Below are positions 50,648-58,832 of a stretch of 64,000 nucleotides of DNA, piece after piece (positions within the stretch are counted from its first letter, which is position 1; the number at the start of each line of letters is the position of its first letter). The notes under the pieces are model-generated. The model was not told where the DNA came from, made no database searches, and saw only the letters and a list, made by a program, of their open reading frames with translations. The stretch is taken from assembly GCA_041572755.1 (NCBI GenBank), contig JBFFRY010000001.1:69620-133619 (forward strand), in the 5' to 3' direction. Source of the stretch: JBFELU01 sp041572755. GTDB taxonomy: Bacteria; Actinomycetota; Acidimicrobiia; Spongiisociales; UBA11373. Position numbers and translations under genes: made by a program.

Positions 50648-51081
50648 CCCACGCTGCACTCGATCTCAGGGTGGGGGTGGTGGTCTCCATGTTCAACGAA
50701 GTGGTGACCGCCGGGCTCCTCGAAGGCGCTCTGCAGGCGCTGGAGCGAGCCGGGATTGAGAACCCGACCGTGGTGCGGGTACCGGGCGCCTTCGAGCTCC
50801 CGGTGGTGGCCAAGGCGCTGATCGAGAAGGGATGCGACTGCGTGGTCGCCCTGGGTGCGGTGATCGAGGGAGAGACCGATCACTACGAGCACGTCGCCAC
50901 CCAGGCCGCCGCCGGTCTCCGCCAGGTGGCGGCGGCCACCGGTGTTCCGATCGGCTTCGGGGTGCTCACCACTCGGGAGGTGGCCCAGGCCCGGGAGCGC
51001 TCACTTCCCGGTCCGGGCAACAAGGGGGCCGAGGCGGCCGACGCGGCCGTGGCCACCGCCCTCCTGCTGCGCACCCTCTGA
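50644..51081 (+). CDS. ribH: 6,7-dimethyl-8-ribityllumazine synthase
   Basis: 145-residue lumazine synthase. VVVSMFNEVVTAGLLEGALQAL at the start, VPGAFELPVVAKAL near 43, VALGAVIEGETDHYEHVATQAAAGL near 66 with catalytic His, and IGFGVLTTREVAQARERS near 103. Last gene of the rib operon. Confidence 0.95.
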   Translation: MTHAALDLRVGVVVSMFNEVVTAGLLEGALQALERAGIENPTVVRVPGAFELPVVAKALIEKGCDCVVALGAVIEGETDHYEHVATQAAAGLRQVAAATGVPIGFGVLTTREVAQARERSLPGPGNKGAEAADAAVATALLLRTL

Positions 51082-51108
51082 ATCAGGGGCCGGTTCGAAG
51101 CCCGGTAG

Positions 51109-51114
51109 TAGGGT
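51109..51114 (+). promoter_or_regulatory. -10 element TAGGGT, leaderless rnhB
   Basis: TAGGGT ends 6 bases before GTG 51121, predicting transcription from the first base of the start codon. Confidence 0.5.
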
Positions 51115-51120
51115 CGTTGG

Positions 51121-51834
51121 GTGTCGACCACCACCGTGCCGCCGCTCCGTCGGGCCCTCAAGGATCGCGCCCCGGACCTGAGTCGGGAGCGGGCGCTGTG
51201 GGGGGCCGGGTACGACGTGGTGGTCGGAGTCGATGAGGTGGGGCGGGGTGCCTGGGCCGGCCCGATCGCCGTGGGGGCAGCCGTCTTGCCTTCCGATCGG
51301 CGCGTCTACAAGATCCGCGACTCGAAGATGCTCACCGAAGAGGAGAGAGAAGCGCTCTACGGGAGGATCTTGGGATGGTGCCGGGCGGCGGCGGTGGGCA
51401 TGGCCTCGCAGCACGAATGCGATGAACTGGGCATGTCCGAGGCGCAGCGCCTGGCGGCCCGCAGGGCCATTGAAGGCCTCGGTCTGAGGGTGGATCGGGT
51501 CCTGATCGACGGCAATTGGGACTTCGTGGGGGGAGCCGAGAAGGTCGTCGGGGGCGATGCGGCTTGCCTGTCGATTGCGTCGGCTTCGGTCGTGGCAAAG
51601 GTGACCCGGGATCGCTTGATGCGTGCCGAATCCGAGCACTACCCGGCCTACGGATTCGAGTCCAACAAGGGTTATCCGAGTCCGGACCACCGGGCCGCCC
51701 TGGCTTGGCTGGGCCCCACCATCCTGCATCGCCGCTCCTGGGCCTTCATGGATGGGCTTCCTTGGAACGGGCTGCACCGCCTGCAGCGACCGACCGCTCA
51801 GGGAAGATTGTTCGACGACGGCGCGTTGCATTGA
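51121..51834 (+). CDS. rnhB: Ribonuclease HII
   Basis: 237-residue RNase HII removing ribonucleotides from DNA. VVGVDEVGRGAWAGPI near residue 37 (DEVGRG, catalytic Asp and Glu), DSKMLTEEERE near 67, IDGNWDF near 129, GDAACLSIASASVVAKVTRDRLM near 144 with the third Asp, YGFESNKGYPSPDH near 178. The first 30 residues are a variable extension. Its stop codon is embedded in the -35 box of the infC promoter. Confidence 0.94.
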   Translation: MSTTTVPPLRRALKDRAPDLSRERALWGAGYDVVVGVDEVGRGAWAGPIAVGAAVLPSDRRVYKIRDSKMLTEEEREALYGRILGWCRAAAVGMASQHECDELGMSEAQRLAARRAIEGLGLRVDRVLIDGNWDFVGGAEKVVGGDAACLSIASASVVAKVTRDRLMRAESEHYPAYGFESNKGYPSPDHRAALAWLGPTILHRRSWAFMDGLPWNGLHRLQRPTAQGRLFDDGALH

Positions 51835-51858
51835 CAGCGAGCGGGCCTTTCATATACT
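51831..51858 (+). promoter_or_regulatory. Strong sigma-A promoter of infC-rpmI-rplT
   Basis: TTGACA at 51831-51836, 16 bases, TATACT at 51853-51858: the best sigma-A match in the window. Predicted transcript start near 51865, about 120 bases before the infC start. Confidence 0.8.
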
Positions 51859-51864
51859 GATGGC

Positions 51865-51986
51865 CCACAATCGAGTGACAAAGCGGGAGCGCTGCTTCCC
51901 ACCCGGCCACCGCAGGTGCGTCGCGGTTCTTCGAGAAGACGGCAGCACCCTGCCGTCTTTCTTTTCGCTATCGACAGGAGGGTGAG
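51865..51986 (+). promoter_or_regulatory. infC leader with intrinsic terminator (attenuator)
   Basis: The 120-base leader contains a terminator: AAGACGGCAG (51936-51945), loop CACC, CTGCCGTCTT (51950-51959), running into TCTTTCTTTT. It stands between a strong promoter and infC, so the operon is probably attenuated. Upstream GC-rich segments (CGGGAGCGCTGCTTCCC, CCACCGCAGGTGCGTCGCGG) could form alternative pairings. The ligand is unknown; L20 or IF3 feedback is the usual precedent for this operon. Confidence 0.75.
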
Positions 51987-52583
51987 ATCGCACAGGAACT
52001 CCGTGTGAACGAGCGGATCCGCGCCCGCGAGGTCCGGCTCGTCGCCCCCGATGGTTCGCAGATCGGGGTCAAGACGATCGATGAAGCACGGTGGCTGGCC
52101 AACCAACTAGGCCTCGACCTGGTCGAGGTGGCGCCGGACGCCCGCCCGCCGGTGTGCCGCCTCATGGACTACGGCAAGTACAAGTACGAGCAGTCGGTGA
52201 AGGAGCGGGAGGCCCGCAAGCGCCAGACTCGGACGGTGATCAAAGAGGTGAAGTTCCGCCCGAAGATCGACCAGCACGACTATGCAGTCAAGATGCGGCG
52301 GGCCGTGGAGTTCCTCGAGGATGGCGACAAGGTCAAGGTCACGATGATGTTCCGGGGCCGGGAGGTGACCCACCCGGAGATCGGTCAGCGGATCCTGAGC
52401 AGGCTTTCCGAGGATGTCGAGGAGGCCGGGACGGTGGAGCAGGGCCCCAAACTGGAAGGCCGCAACATGACGATGCTGCTGGCCCCGTTGCCCCGCAGCA
52501 AGCGGAAGTCATCGGAATCCGACGTCTCGGAGACCGACGCCGAAGAAGCCCACGCGGCGGTCGAGAGCGACAGCGAAGAGTGA
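51987..52583 (+). CDS. infC: Translation initiation factor IF-3, AUC start
   Basis: 198-residue IF-3. N-domain RVNERIRAREVRLVAPDGSQIGV...LDLVEVAPDARPPVCRLMDYGKYKYEQ; C-domain VKEVKFRPKIDQHDYAVKMRRAVEFLEDGDKVKVTMMFRGRE (here IKEVKFRPK...). The acidic Ser/Glu-rich C-tail after about 170 is variable. Translation most likely starts at ATC 51987, just behind AGGAGGG, giving MAQELRVNERI; GTG 52005 has no ribosome site at proper spacing. infC in most bacteria uses such a codon for autoregulation, since IF-3 rejects it. Confidence 0.95.
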   Translation: MAQELRVNERIRAREVRLVAPDGSQIGVKTIDEARWLANQLGLDLVEVAPDARPPVCRLMDYGKYKYEQSVKEREARKRQTRTVIKEVKFRPKIDQHDYAVKMRRAVEFLEDGDKVKVTMMFRGREVTHPEIGQRILSRLSEDVEEAGTVEQGPKLEGRNMTMLLAPLPRSKRKSSESDVSETDAEEAHAAVESDSEE

Positions 52584-52599
52584 GTGAGAGAGAGACGAC

Positions 52600-52794
52600 A
52601 TGCCGAAGATGAAGACGAGACGATCCGCCGCAAAGCGGTTCAAGACGACTGGAACCGGACGGGTGCGGCGGCGCCAGGCGTGGCGCTCTCACCTCAAGGT
52701 AGGAAAGACGAGCCGCCGGATCCGGCGGCTGGACGGCGACGCCGAAGTGTCGGGCGGAGACCGCAAGCGGGTCCGCCGGATGCTCGGACAGTAG
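52600..52794 (+). CDS. rpmI: 50S ribosomal protein L35
   Basis: 64-residue basic ribosomal protein. MPKMKTRRSAAKRFKTTGTGRVRRRQAWRSH is the conserved N-terminal half (positions 1-31), ending KRVRRMLGQ. It sits between infC and rplT in the invariant order. Confidence 0.95.
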   Translation: MPKMKTRRSAAKRFKTTGTGRVRRRQAWRSHLKVGKTSRRIRRLDGDAEVSGGDRKRVRRMLGQ

Positions 52795-52803
52795 GAGGAC
52801 CTC

Positions 52804-53163
52804 ATGGCTCGCGTGAAACGCTCGGTGCACGCCAAGAAGAAGCGCCGCAAGGTCCTCGAGCGCGCCTCCGGCTACAAGGGAGCTCGCGGTCGCCGCTACC
52901 GCACCGCCAACGAGCAGGTGATGCATGCGATGCAGGACGCCTACCGGGACCGGCGGGCCCGCAAGGGCGAGTTCCGACGGCTGTGGATCACCAGGATCAA
53001 CGCGGCGGCCCGGCAGCACGGCACGACCTACTCCCGGCTGATGGCCGGACTCAAGGCCGCCGAGGTCGACGTCGACCGCAAGATGCTGGCCGATCTCGCG
53101 GTGAGTGACCCCGAGGCATTCGGCAAGATCGTCAAGACGGCTTCGGAGGCGGTCAACGGCTGA
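52804..53163 (+). CDS. rplT: 50S ribosomal protein L20
   Basis: 119-residue early-assembly protein that binds 23S rRNA. MARVKRSVHAKKKRRKVLERASGYKGARGRRYRTANEQVMHA at the start, then RLWITRINAAARQHG near residue 60 and the C-terminal helical domain that in other bacteria binds the operon leader and represses it. GGAGG precedes the ATG. Confidence 0.96.
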   Translation: MARVKRSVHAKKKRRKVLERASGYKGARGRRYRTANEQVMHAMQDAYRDRRARKGEFRRLWITRINAAARQHGTTYSRLMAGLKAAEVDVDRKMLADLAVSDPEAFGKIVKTASEAVNG

Positions 53164-53950
53164 ATCCGAGGCCGTCGTTCACAGCCCCCGCAATCGGCGG
53201 GTGGCCGCGGCGATCCGGTTGCACCGTTCCCGGCACCGCGATGCTGCAGGCTTGACGCTCATCGAGGGCCCCCACCTCTTCGAGGAGGCAGTTGCGGCCG
53301 GGACTGCGATCGAGCAGCTCTTCTGTCTCCCGGAGGACGGGGCGACCCAGGATCAGGCCGCCGTGTTGGGCGTGGAGACGGTACTCGTCTCTGCACAGGT
53401 CCTCGACCGACTGGCCACCACCCGGCAGCCGCAGAGTCCGGTGGCGGTGATACCGATCCCGCCTCCCCGCGTGCCGGATCGGGGGCCCCTCATCGTGGCC
53501 TGGGGGGTGGGCGACCCCGGCAACGCCGGTACGTTGCTCAGGACCGCAGCCGCCTTCGGGATGGGGTTCCTGGCGGGACCGGAGACTGCCGATCCGTGGT
53601 CGCCGAAAGTGGTTCGCGCCGGAGCCGGTGCCCATTTCCGGACAACGGTCGGACGGGTGGGGTCACCGGATGACCTGAGGGCGTTTGAGCGCCCCCTCGT
53701 CGCCACCGTCGTCGCCGGGGGTGTTGACCCCTCAGAGGTCGTCATTCCGGCCGATGCTGCCCTCCTGGTGGGTTCGGAGACCGGCGGCCTGCCGGCGACG
53801 TTGGTCCAGGCTGCCGACCTTCGCGTCACCATCCCCATGCCCGGGGGGACGGAGAGCCTGAATGCGGCAGTTGCCGGAGCCATCGTGGCCTACGAGATGA
53901 GCGTGGCGCTCCGCCGCCGTGGCGACCGGCCCAACCCGCCCCAGGACTAA
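53105..53950 (+). CDS. TrmH/SpoU-family RNA 2'-O-methyltransferase, start uncertain
   Basis: SpoU-family enzyme with an N-terminal substrate-binding domain (SPRNRRVAAAIRLHRSRHRDAAGLTLIEGPHLFEEA) and the knotted SPOUT domain: WGVGDPGNAGTLLRTAAAFGM (motif 1), LLVGSETGGLP (motif 2), IPMPGGTESLNAAVAGAIVAYE (motif 3). Start: the earliest in-frame GTG (53105) lies inside rplT and its first 25 residues look like frame-shifted rplT; GTG 53201 would trim the conserved N-terminus. GGAGG at 53145-53149 points to initiation near 53156 (ACG). It precedes pheS as in many actinobacteria. Confidence 0.88.
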   Translation: MTPRHSARSSRRLRRRSTAESEAVVHSPRNRRVAAAIRLHRSRHRDAAGLTLIEGPHLFEEAVAAGTAIEQLFCLPEDGATQDQAAVLGVETVLVSAQVLDRLATTRQPQSPVAVIPIPPPRVPDRGPLIVAWGVGDPGNAGTLLRTAAAFGMGFLAGPETADPWSPKVVRAGAGAHFRTTVGRVGSPDDLRAFERPLVATVVAGGVDPSEVVIPADAALLVGSETGGLPATLVQAADLRVTIPMPGGTESLNAAVAGAIVAYEMSVALRRRGDRPNPPQD

Positions 53951-53953
53951 CCT
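53948..53953 (+). promoter_or_regulatory. -10 element TAACCT of pheST
   Basis: TAACCT ends 8 bases before ATG 53962; predicted transcript starts about 2 bases before it, nearly leaderless. It overlaps the stop codon of the methyltransferase gene. Confidence 0.5.
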
Positions 53954-53961
53954 GCCCCGCC

Positions 53962-55005
53962 ATGAGCACGACCGAGCGGCTCCGTGACATCGAGGCCGAC
54001 GCCACCGAGCGTCTCGCCGCCATCTCCGAGCCGGCGGCTCTCGACGCGCTCGAAGCCGAGGTCCTCGGTCCGTCGTCGGCGATCGTGGAGGCGCGTCGCG
54101 GGCTCAAGGAAGTGGCGGAGGACGAGCGTCGCCGGCTCGGCCGGCTCATCAACGAGATCGCCACTTCGCTGCAGGCGTCGATCGCCGCCCGGCGGACCGA
54201 CCTCGAGGCGGCCGCCGAGGAGACGCGCTTGCGCGCCGAGGTGCTGGACATCACGCTGCCCGGCCGGGCCCCGGCTCGCGGCACCTCCCACCTCGTGATG
54301 CAGGTCTGGGACGAGATCGTCGACATCTTCGTGGCGCTGGGGTACACGGTCGTATCCGGGCCGGAGGCGGAAACGGCGTTCTACAACTTCGATGCGCTCA
54401 ACACCCCCGAGACCCACCCCTCCCGTTTGGAGAGCGACACGTTGTACGTCGCCCATGGTGACGATCCGGAAGGGGTGCTGCTGCGCACCCACACCTCGCC
54501 GGTCCAAGCCCGCTACATGGAAGAGCACCGGCCCCCCGTCTACATCGTGGTGCCGGGCCGGGTGTTCCGGCGCGACACCACCGACGCCACCCACACGCCG
54601 GTGTTCCATCAGATGGAGGGGCTCACGGTCGATCAGGGCATCACCTTTGCCGATCTGAAGGGCACGCTGGAGTACTTCGCCAAGGAGTTCTTCGGCGCCG
54701 ACCGCAAGGTGCGCTTCCAGCCCGACTTCTTCCCGTTCACGGAGCCGTCCGGCGAGATGCTCGTCGACTGCTTCGCCTGCGATGGATCGGGGTGCCGGGT
54801 GTGTGCCCGGACGGGATGGATCGAACTCCTCGGTTGCGGCGTGGTCGATCCGAACGTGTTCGAGGCGGTCGGGTACGACCCCACCGAGGTGACCGGGTTC
54901 GCCTTTGGCATGGGGATCGACCGACTGGCCATGATCCGCCATGGGGTCCCCGAGCTGCGGTACTTCTTCGATCCCGACCTCAGAGTGCTGGAGCAGTACC
55001 GATGA
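53962..55005 (+). CDS. pheS: Phenylalanyl-tRNA synthetase alpha subunit
   Basis: 347-residue catalytic subunit. N-terminal coiled coil (1-85) for tRNA contact; catalytic domain with GRAPARGTSHLVMQVWDEIVDIFVALGY, NFDALNTPETHPSR near 150, RTHTSPVQARYM near 178, VFRRDTTDATHTPVFHQMEGL near 200 (motif 2) and GFAFGMGIDRLAMI (motif 3). The substrate-pocket segment before motif 3 reads VTGFAFGMG. Overlaps pheT as ATGA. Confidence 0.96.
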   Translation: MSTTERLRDIEADATERLAAISEPAALDALEAEVLGPSSAIVEARRGLKEVAEDERRRLGRLINEIATSLQASIAARRTDLEAAAEETRLRAEVLDITLPGRAPARGTSHLVMQVWDEIVDIFVALGYTVVSGPEAETAFYNFDALNTPETHPSRLESDTLYVAHGDDPEGVLLRTHTSPVQARYMEEHRPPVYIVVPGRVFRRDTTDATHTPVFHQMEGLTVDQGITFADLKGTLEYFAKEFFGADRKVRFQPDFFPFTEPSGEMLVDCFACDGSGCRVCARTGWIELLGCGVVDPNVFEAVGYDPTEVTGFAFGMGIDRLAMIRHGVPELRYFFDPDLRVLEQYR

Positions 55006-57392
55006 AGGTCTCACGGCGTTGGATCTCCGAGTTCGTCGACCTGCCCGAGCTCCCGGCAGCGGAGTTGGCCGCGGTGATGACCGCCATGGGGCTGGAGGTG
55101 GAGGAGTATCACGAGGTCTCGATCGACTTCAACGATCGGGTGATCGTGGCCCGGGTCCTCGAGGTGAACCCGCACCCCAACGCCGACAAGCTGCGGGTGG
55201 CCCGCCTCGACACCGGCGGCGGGCCTCACGAGGTCGTGTGTGGCGCCTGGAACTTCGAGGCGGGTGCCGTGGTGCCGCTGGCGCTGCCGGGGTCGGTCCT
55301 CGCCGGTGGTCTCGAAGTGGGGGAGAGGGAGATCCGGGGCGTCGCATCCCCGGGGATGATCTGTTCGGAGATCGAGCTGGGGATCGGCGAGGAGGCGGGC
55401 GGCATCATCGTCCTGGCCGACGACCATGCCCCGCTGGGTACGCCGTTCGGCGGCACCCTGCCCTATCCGGATATCGTCTTCGATCTGGCGATCACACCCA
55501 ACCGGCCCGATGCGATGTCGGTCTATGGGGTGGCCCGCGATCTGGCGGCGTTCTTCGACCTGCCGCTGACGACTCCGCAGGTCACGGTGGACGTCACCGG
55601 TCCCGACACCGGGGCCACGGTCACCATTCGCGATCCCGACCTCTGTCCCCGCTTCACCGCTCGAGAGATCCGCGATGTCCACCTGGCTCCCTCCCCTCTG
55701 TGGATGCGGTTGCGGCTGCGAGACGCCGGGGTGCGTCCGATCAACAACGTTGTGGATGTGACCAACTACGTGATGCTCGAGCTGGGGCAACCGCTGCACG
55801 CCTTCGACTTGGATCGCATCCCCGAGGAGACGCTGGTGATCCGCCGGGCCGAGCCGGGGGAGCGGCTGACGACGCTCGATTCGGTCGATCGCACCCTCGA
55901 TTCCGATGATCTGCTGGTGGCCGGGCCCACCGATGGTCTGGCCCTGGCCGGCGTGATGGGTGGGGAGGACTCCGAGGTCGCCGACGACACGTCGCGGATC
56001 CTGCTGGAGGTGGCCCACTTCTCGGCTCCCGGGGTGTTGCTGACCGGCAAGCGCCACGCTCTGCGCACCGAGGCGGTGGCCCGCTTCGAGCGCGGTGTCG
56101 ACCCGGCCCTTCCCCCATTCGCATCCGATCGTGCTGCGGCGCTGATGGCGGAACTGGCCGGCGGGGTGGTGTGCGGGGGGTTCATCGATGTCTATCCCGA
56201 GCCCATCGAGCCGTGGACGGTGGCCCTTCCGGGCGGCGAGGTGAGTCGACTGCTGGGCACCGACATCCCGCCCGGCGAGATCGGCGACATCCTCGGCAGG
56301 CTCGGGTTTGCCGTCGAGGGCACCGATCCCTTCGTGGTCACGGTGCCCACGTACCGGCCCGACGTCACCCGCCCCGCCGATCTGGTCGAGGAGGTGGCCC
56401 GGCTCCACGGCTACGACAACATCCCGGTGCGCGTCCCCCACGGGCCCGGCGGGGGCCTTCCTCCCGAGGAAGTCGGTCGGCGGGCGGTGCGAGGCGCCAT
56501 GGTCGGCGCCGGATATCACGAGATGCTCAGTTACTCCTTCCTTGGCCGGGACGACATCGCAGCGATGCGGTTTCCCGCCGACGACCCCCGGGCCTCCCCG
56601 GTGGCGGTGCGCAATCCGCTGAACGAAGAGGAGGGTGTGCTGCGCACCTCGTTGCTGCCGGGTCTGCTGAAGGCACTCCGCCACAACCAAAGCCGCAACA
56701 TCGAGGATGTGAGCCTCTTCGAGGTGGGGAAGGTGTTCCTGGCCTCGGACGGTGCGATCCCCGATCAGCCCGATCATCTGGCCTTTGCCACCGTCGGCGC
56801 CTCACCGGGACCGCTGTGGGAGGGCCGCCGTGCGGGACGTGATGCCTACGACGCGGTGGGCGCTTGGGAGGCACTGGCGGCGGCGCTGGGCCTCTCGTAT
56901 CGCATCTCCCAGAGCGTCGAGCCGGCCTTCCACCCCGGTCGGGCCGGTCGGATCTTGGTCGATGACGAGGTGATCGGGGTGGTGGGTGAGATCCACCCGT
57001 CGGTTGCCGCCGGCTTCGAGGTAGTGGGCCGGGTGGCGGCGGGCGAGCTCGATCTTCGACATCTCGTGAGGAGTGGCGGCGACCGCTCGTTCCGAACACC
57101 GAGCGCCTTCCCGCCGGTGGTCTTCGATCTCGCCTTCGAGGTCGGGCATGAGGTGGCGGCGTCCGACTTGATCGGTGTGGTGTGGGATGCCGGCGGACCG
57201 GGGGTGGAGCGGGTCGTCTTGTTCGACGTCTTCACCGGTCCACCGCTCACCGAGGGCCGAAAGAGCCTCGCCGTCCGGCTCACCGTGCGGGACCCGGAGC
57301 GAACCCTCTCCGATGAGGACGTCGCCCCGGTCCGGGGGGCAATCGTCGCAGCGGTGTCGGAGAGCATCGGCGGGCGTCTCCGAGGAGGATGA
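55002..57392 (+). CDS. pheT: Phenylalanyl-tRNA synthetase beta subunit
   Basis: 796-residue beta subunit. N-terminal EMAP/tRNA-binding domain (VIVARVLEVNPHPNADKLRVARLDTG near 44), B3/B4 editing domain with VDVTNYVMLELGQPLHAFD near 250, B5 domain (VARLHGYDNIPVRVP near 465), catalytic-like core with NPLNEEEGVLRTSLLPGLL near 545, and a C-terminal anticodon-type domain ending RLTVRDPERTLSDEDV. ATG 55002 sits in pheS; the longer open frame upstream is a shadow of pheS. Confidence 0.96.
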   Translation: MKVSRRWISEFVDLPELPAAELAAVMTAMGLEVEEYHEVSIDFNDRVIVARVLEVNPHPNADKLRVARLDTGGGPHEVVCGAWNFEAGAVVPLALPGSVLAGGLEVGEREIRGVASPGMICSEIELGIGEEAGGIIVLADDHAPLGTPFGGTLPYPDIVFDLAITPNRPDAMSVYGVARDLAAFFDLPLTTPQVTVDVTGPDTGATVTIRDPDLCPRFTAREIRDVHLAPSPLWMRLRLRDAGVRPINNVVDVTNYVMLELGQPLHAFDLDRIPEETLVIRRAEPGERLTTLDSVDRTLDSDDLLVAGPTDGLALAGVMGGEDSEVADDTSRILLEVAHFSAPGVLLTGKRHALRTEAVARFERGVDPALPPFASDRAAALMAELAGGVVCGGFIDVYPEPIEPWTVALPGGEVSRLLGTDIPPGEIGDILGRLGFAVEGTDPFVVTVPTYRPDVTRPADLVEEVARLHGYDNIPVRVPHGPGGGLPPEEVGRRAVRGAMVGAGYHEMLSYSFLGRDDIAAMRFPADDPRASPVAVRNPLNEEEGVLRTSLLPGLLKALRHNQSRNIEDVSLFEVGKVFLASDGAIPDQPDHLAFATVGASPGPLWEGRRAGRDAYDAVGAWEALAAALGLSYRISQSVEPAFHPGRAGRILVDDEVIGVVGEIHPSVAAGFEVVGRVAAGELDLRHLVRSGGDRSFRTPSAFPPVVFDLAFEVGHEVAASDLIGVVWDAGGPGVERVVLFDVFTGPPLTEGRKSLAVRLTVRDPERTLSDEDVAPVRGAIVAAVSESIGGRLRGG

Positions 57393-57393
57393 C

Positions 57394-58293
57394 ATGGACT
57401 TCGTGAACGTTGCCGATCTGGGTCGCGATGGGCTCGAGGAGGTGGTGGCGTCGGCGGGGCGCGTCAAGCGCGAGCGGGAAGCGGTCGCCGGGTCCCGCTC
57501 CGGGCTCCGGGTCGGCCTGTTCTTCGAGAAGCCGTCGACTCGGACCAGGGTCTCCTGCGAGGTCGCCGCGGCGGATCTGGGCATGGTGCCCCTGGTCCTC
57601 AAGCAAGACGAAGTGGGATTGGGCACCCGCGAGGCCGTCGAGGACGTGGCCAGAGTTCTCGATCGATATTTGGACGTCCTGGCGTTCCGGGTGTTCGATC
57701 ACGCCGATCTCGTGGCGATTGCCGATAACGCCGAGGTCCCCGTCGTCAACTTGCTCTCGGATCGTGAGCACCCTTGTCAGGCACTGGCCGACCTCCAGAC
57801 CCTGGCCGAGCATCGTCCCCTCGACGGCGCCGTCGTGACATACGTCGGCGATGGGAACAACGTCTGCCACTCCCTGATGATCGCCGGAGCAATGACCGGG
57901 GTCTCGGTCCGGGTGGCGGCGCCGCCCGGGTACGAGCCGGCGGACGATGCAGTGGCCGAGGCCCGGGACCGAGCAGCCGACGGCGTGGAGATCATGGTCA
58001 CGAACGACGTCGAAGAGGCGGTGCGCGGCGCCGACGCCGTCTACACCGATGTGTGGGCCTCGATGGGCCAGGAGGACGAGGCCGCCGAACGGCGCCGGCT
58101 CTTCGATCCGTACCGCGTCGATGGGCGACTCTTCGGCCTGGCCGCCGACGACGCCATCTTCCTGCACTGCCTCCCGGCCCACCGGGGCGAAGAGGTCACC
58201 GACGAGGTGGTCGATCACGCCCGGAGCCGGGTCTTCGATCAGGCGGAGAACCGGATGCACGCTTTCAAGGCCCTCTTGCTTCATCTGACGTGA
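57394..58293 (+). CDS. argF: Ornithine carbamoyltransferase
   Basis: 299-residue carbamoyltransferase of arginine synthesis. FEKPSTRTRVSCEVA near residue 45 (carbamoyl phosphate), HPCQALADLQT near 126, TYVGDGNNVCHSL near 146, DVWASMGQE near 222 (ornithine-binding SMG loop) and HCLPAHRGEEV near 257. These last two separate it from aspartate carbamoyltransferase. GAGGAGG overlaps the pheT stop. In other actinobacteria pheT is often followed by a full arg cluster; only argF is here. It overlaps the glycosylase gene as GTGA. Confidence 0.93.
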   Translation: MDFVNVADLGRDGLEEVVASAGRVKREREAVAGSRSGLRVGLFFEKPSTRTRVSCEVAAADLGMVPLVLKQDEVGLGTREAVEDVARVLDRYLDVLAFRVFDHADLVAIADNAEVPVVNLLSDREHPCQALADLQTLAEHRPLDGAVVTYVGDGNNVCHSLMIAGAMTGVSVRVAAPPGYEPADDAVAEARDRAADGVEIMVTNDVEEAVRGADAVYTDVWASMGQEDEAAERRRLFDPYRVDGRLFGLAADDAIFLHCLPAHRGEEVTDEVVDHARSRVFDQAENRMHAFKALLLHLT

Positions 58294-58832
58294 CTCTCGA
58301 GCGATTGCTCGAAGGTCCGGTGGTCGCCGCAGCCCGGGGCCTTCTCGGTCGTCGCCTGAGGACCGAGATCGGCGGCAGCCCGACCGAGGTGATCATCAGC
58401 GAAGTCGAGGCCTACGGGGGTGACGACGATCCGGCCAGTCACGCCGCCGGCGGGCCCACTCCCCGCAACACCGCCATGTACGGTCCGCCGGGCACCCTCT
58501 ACGTCTACCGCTCCTACGGCATCCACTGGTGCCTCAATGTCGTCACCGGCCCGGCGGGTTCGGCTTCGGCGGTCCTGGTGAGGGGCGGGCTCCCGGTCCT
58601 CGGTGAGGCGGTCATGGCGGGGCGGCGGGGGAGGAGCGGCCACCTCGCCGACGGTCCCGGCAAGCTGGCCCAGGCCCTCGGCGTCACCGGAGCCCACGAT
58701 GGGACCTCGGTGTTCGATGGTCCGGTGCGGATCCTCGGGGAGGCATCGAGCGAGATCGCCATGGAGGCGGGGCCCCGTGTCGGGATCAGCCGGGCCGCCG
58801 ATCGGCCCTGGCGGTTCGTGCTCGCCGGCTAG
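58290..58832 (+). CDS. DNA-3-methyladenine glycosylase (AAG/MPG family)
   Basis: 180-residue alkyladenine DNA glycosylase. VVAAARGLLGRRLRT, catalytic region ISEVEAYGGDDDPASHAAGGPTPRNTAMYGPPGTLYVYRSYGIHWCLNVVT (catalytic Glu and stacking Tyr), AVLVRGGLP, and LADGPGKLAQALGV. It excises alkylated purines such as 3-methyladenine. Convergent with the penicillin-binding protein gene, with 4 bases of overlap. Confidence 0.93.
   Translation: MTLERLLEGPVVAAARGLLGRRLRTEIGGSPTEVIISEVEAYGGDDDPASHAAGGPTPRNTAMYGPPGTLYVYRSYGIHWCLNVVTGPAGSASAVLVRGGLPVLGEAVMAGRRGRSGHLADGPGKLAQALGVTGAHDGTSVFDGPVRILGEASSEIAMEAGPRVGISRAADRPWRFVLAG

Noticed and set aside
57394..58293. Second aspartate carbamoyltransferase
   Set aside because: The DVWASMGQE and HCLPAHRGEEV motifs are those of ornithine carbamoyltransferase; pyrB is present separately with GAHQHPTQ and HPGPMNRG.
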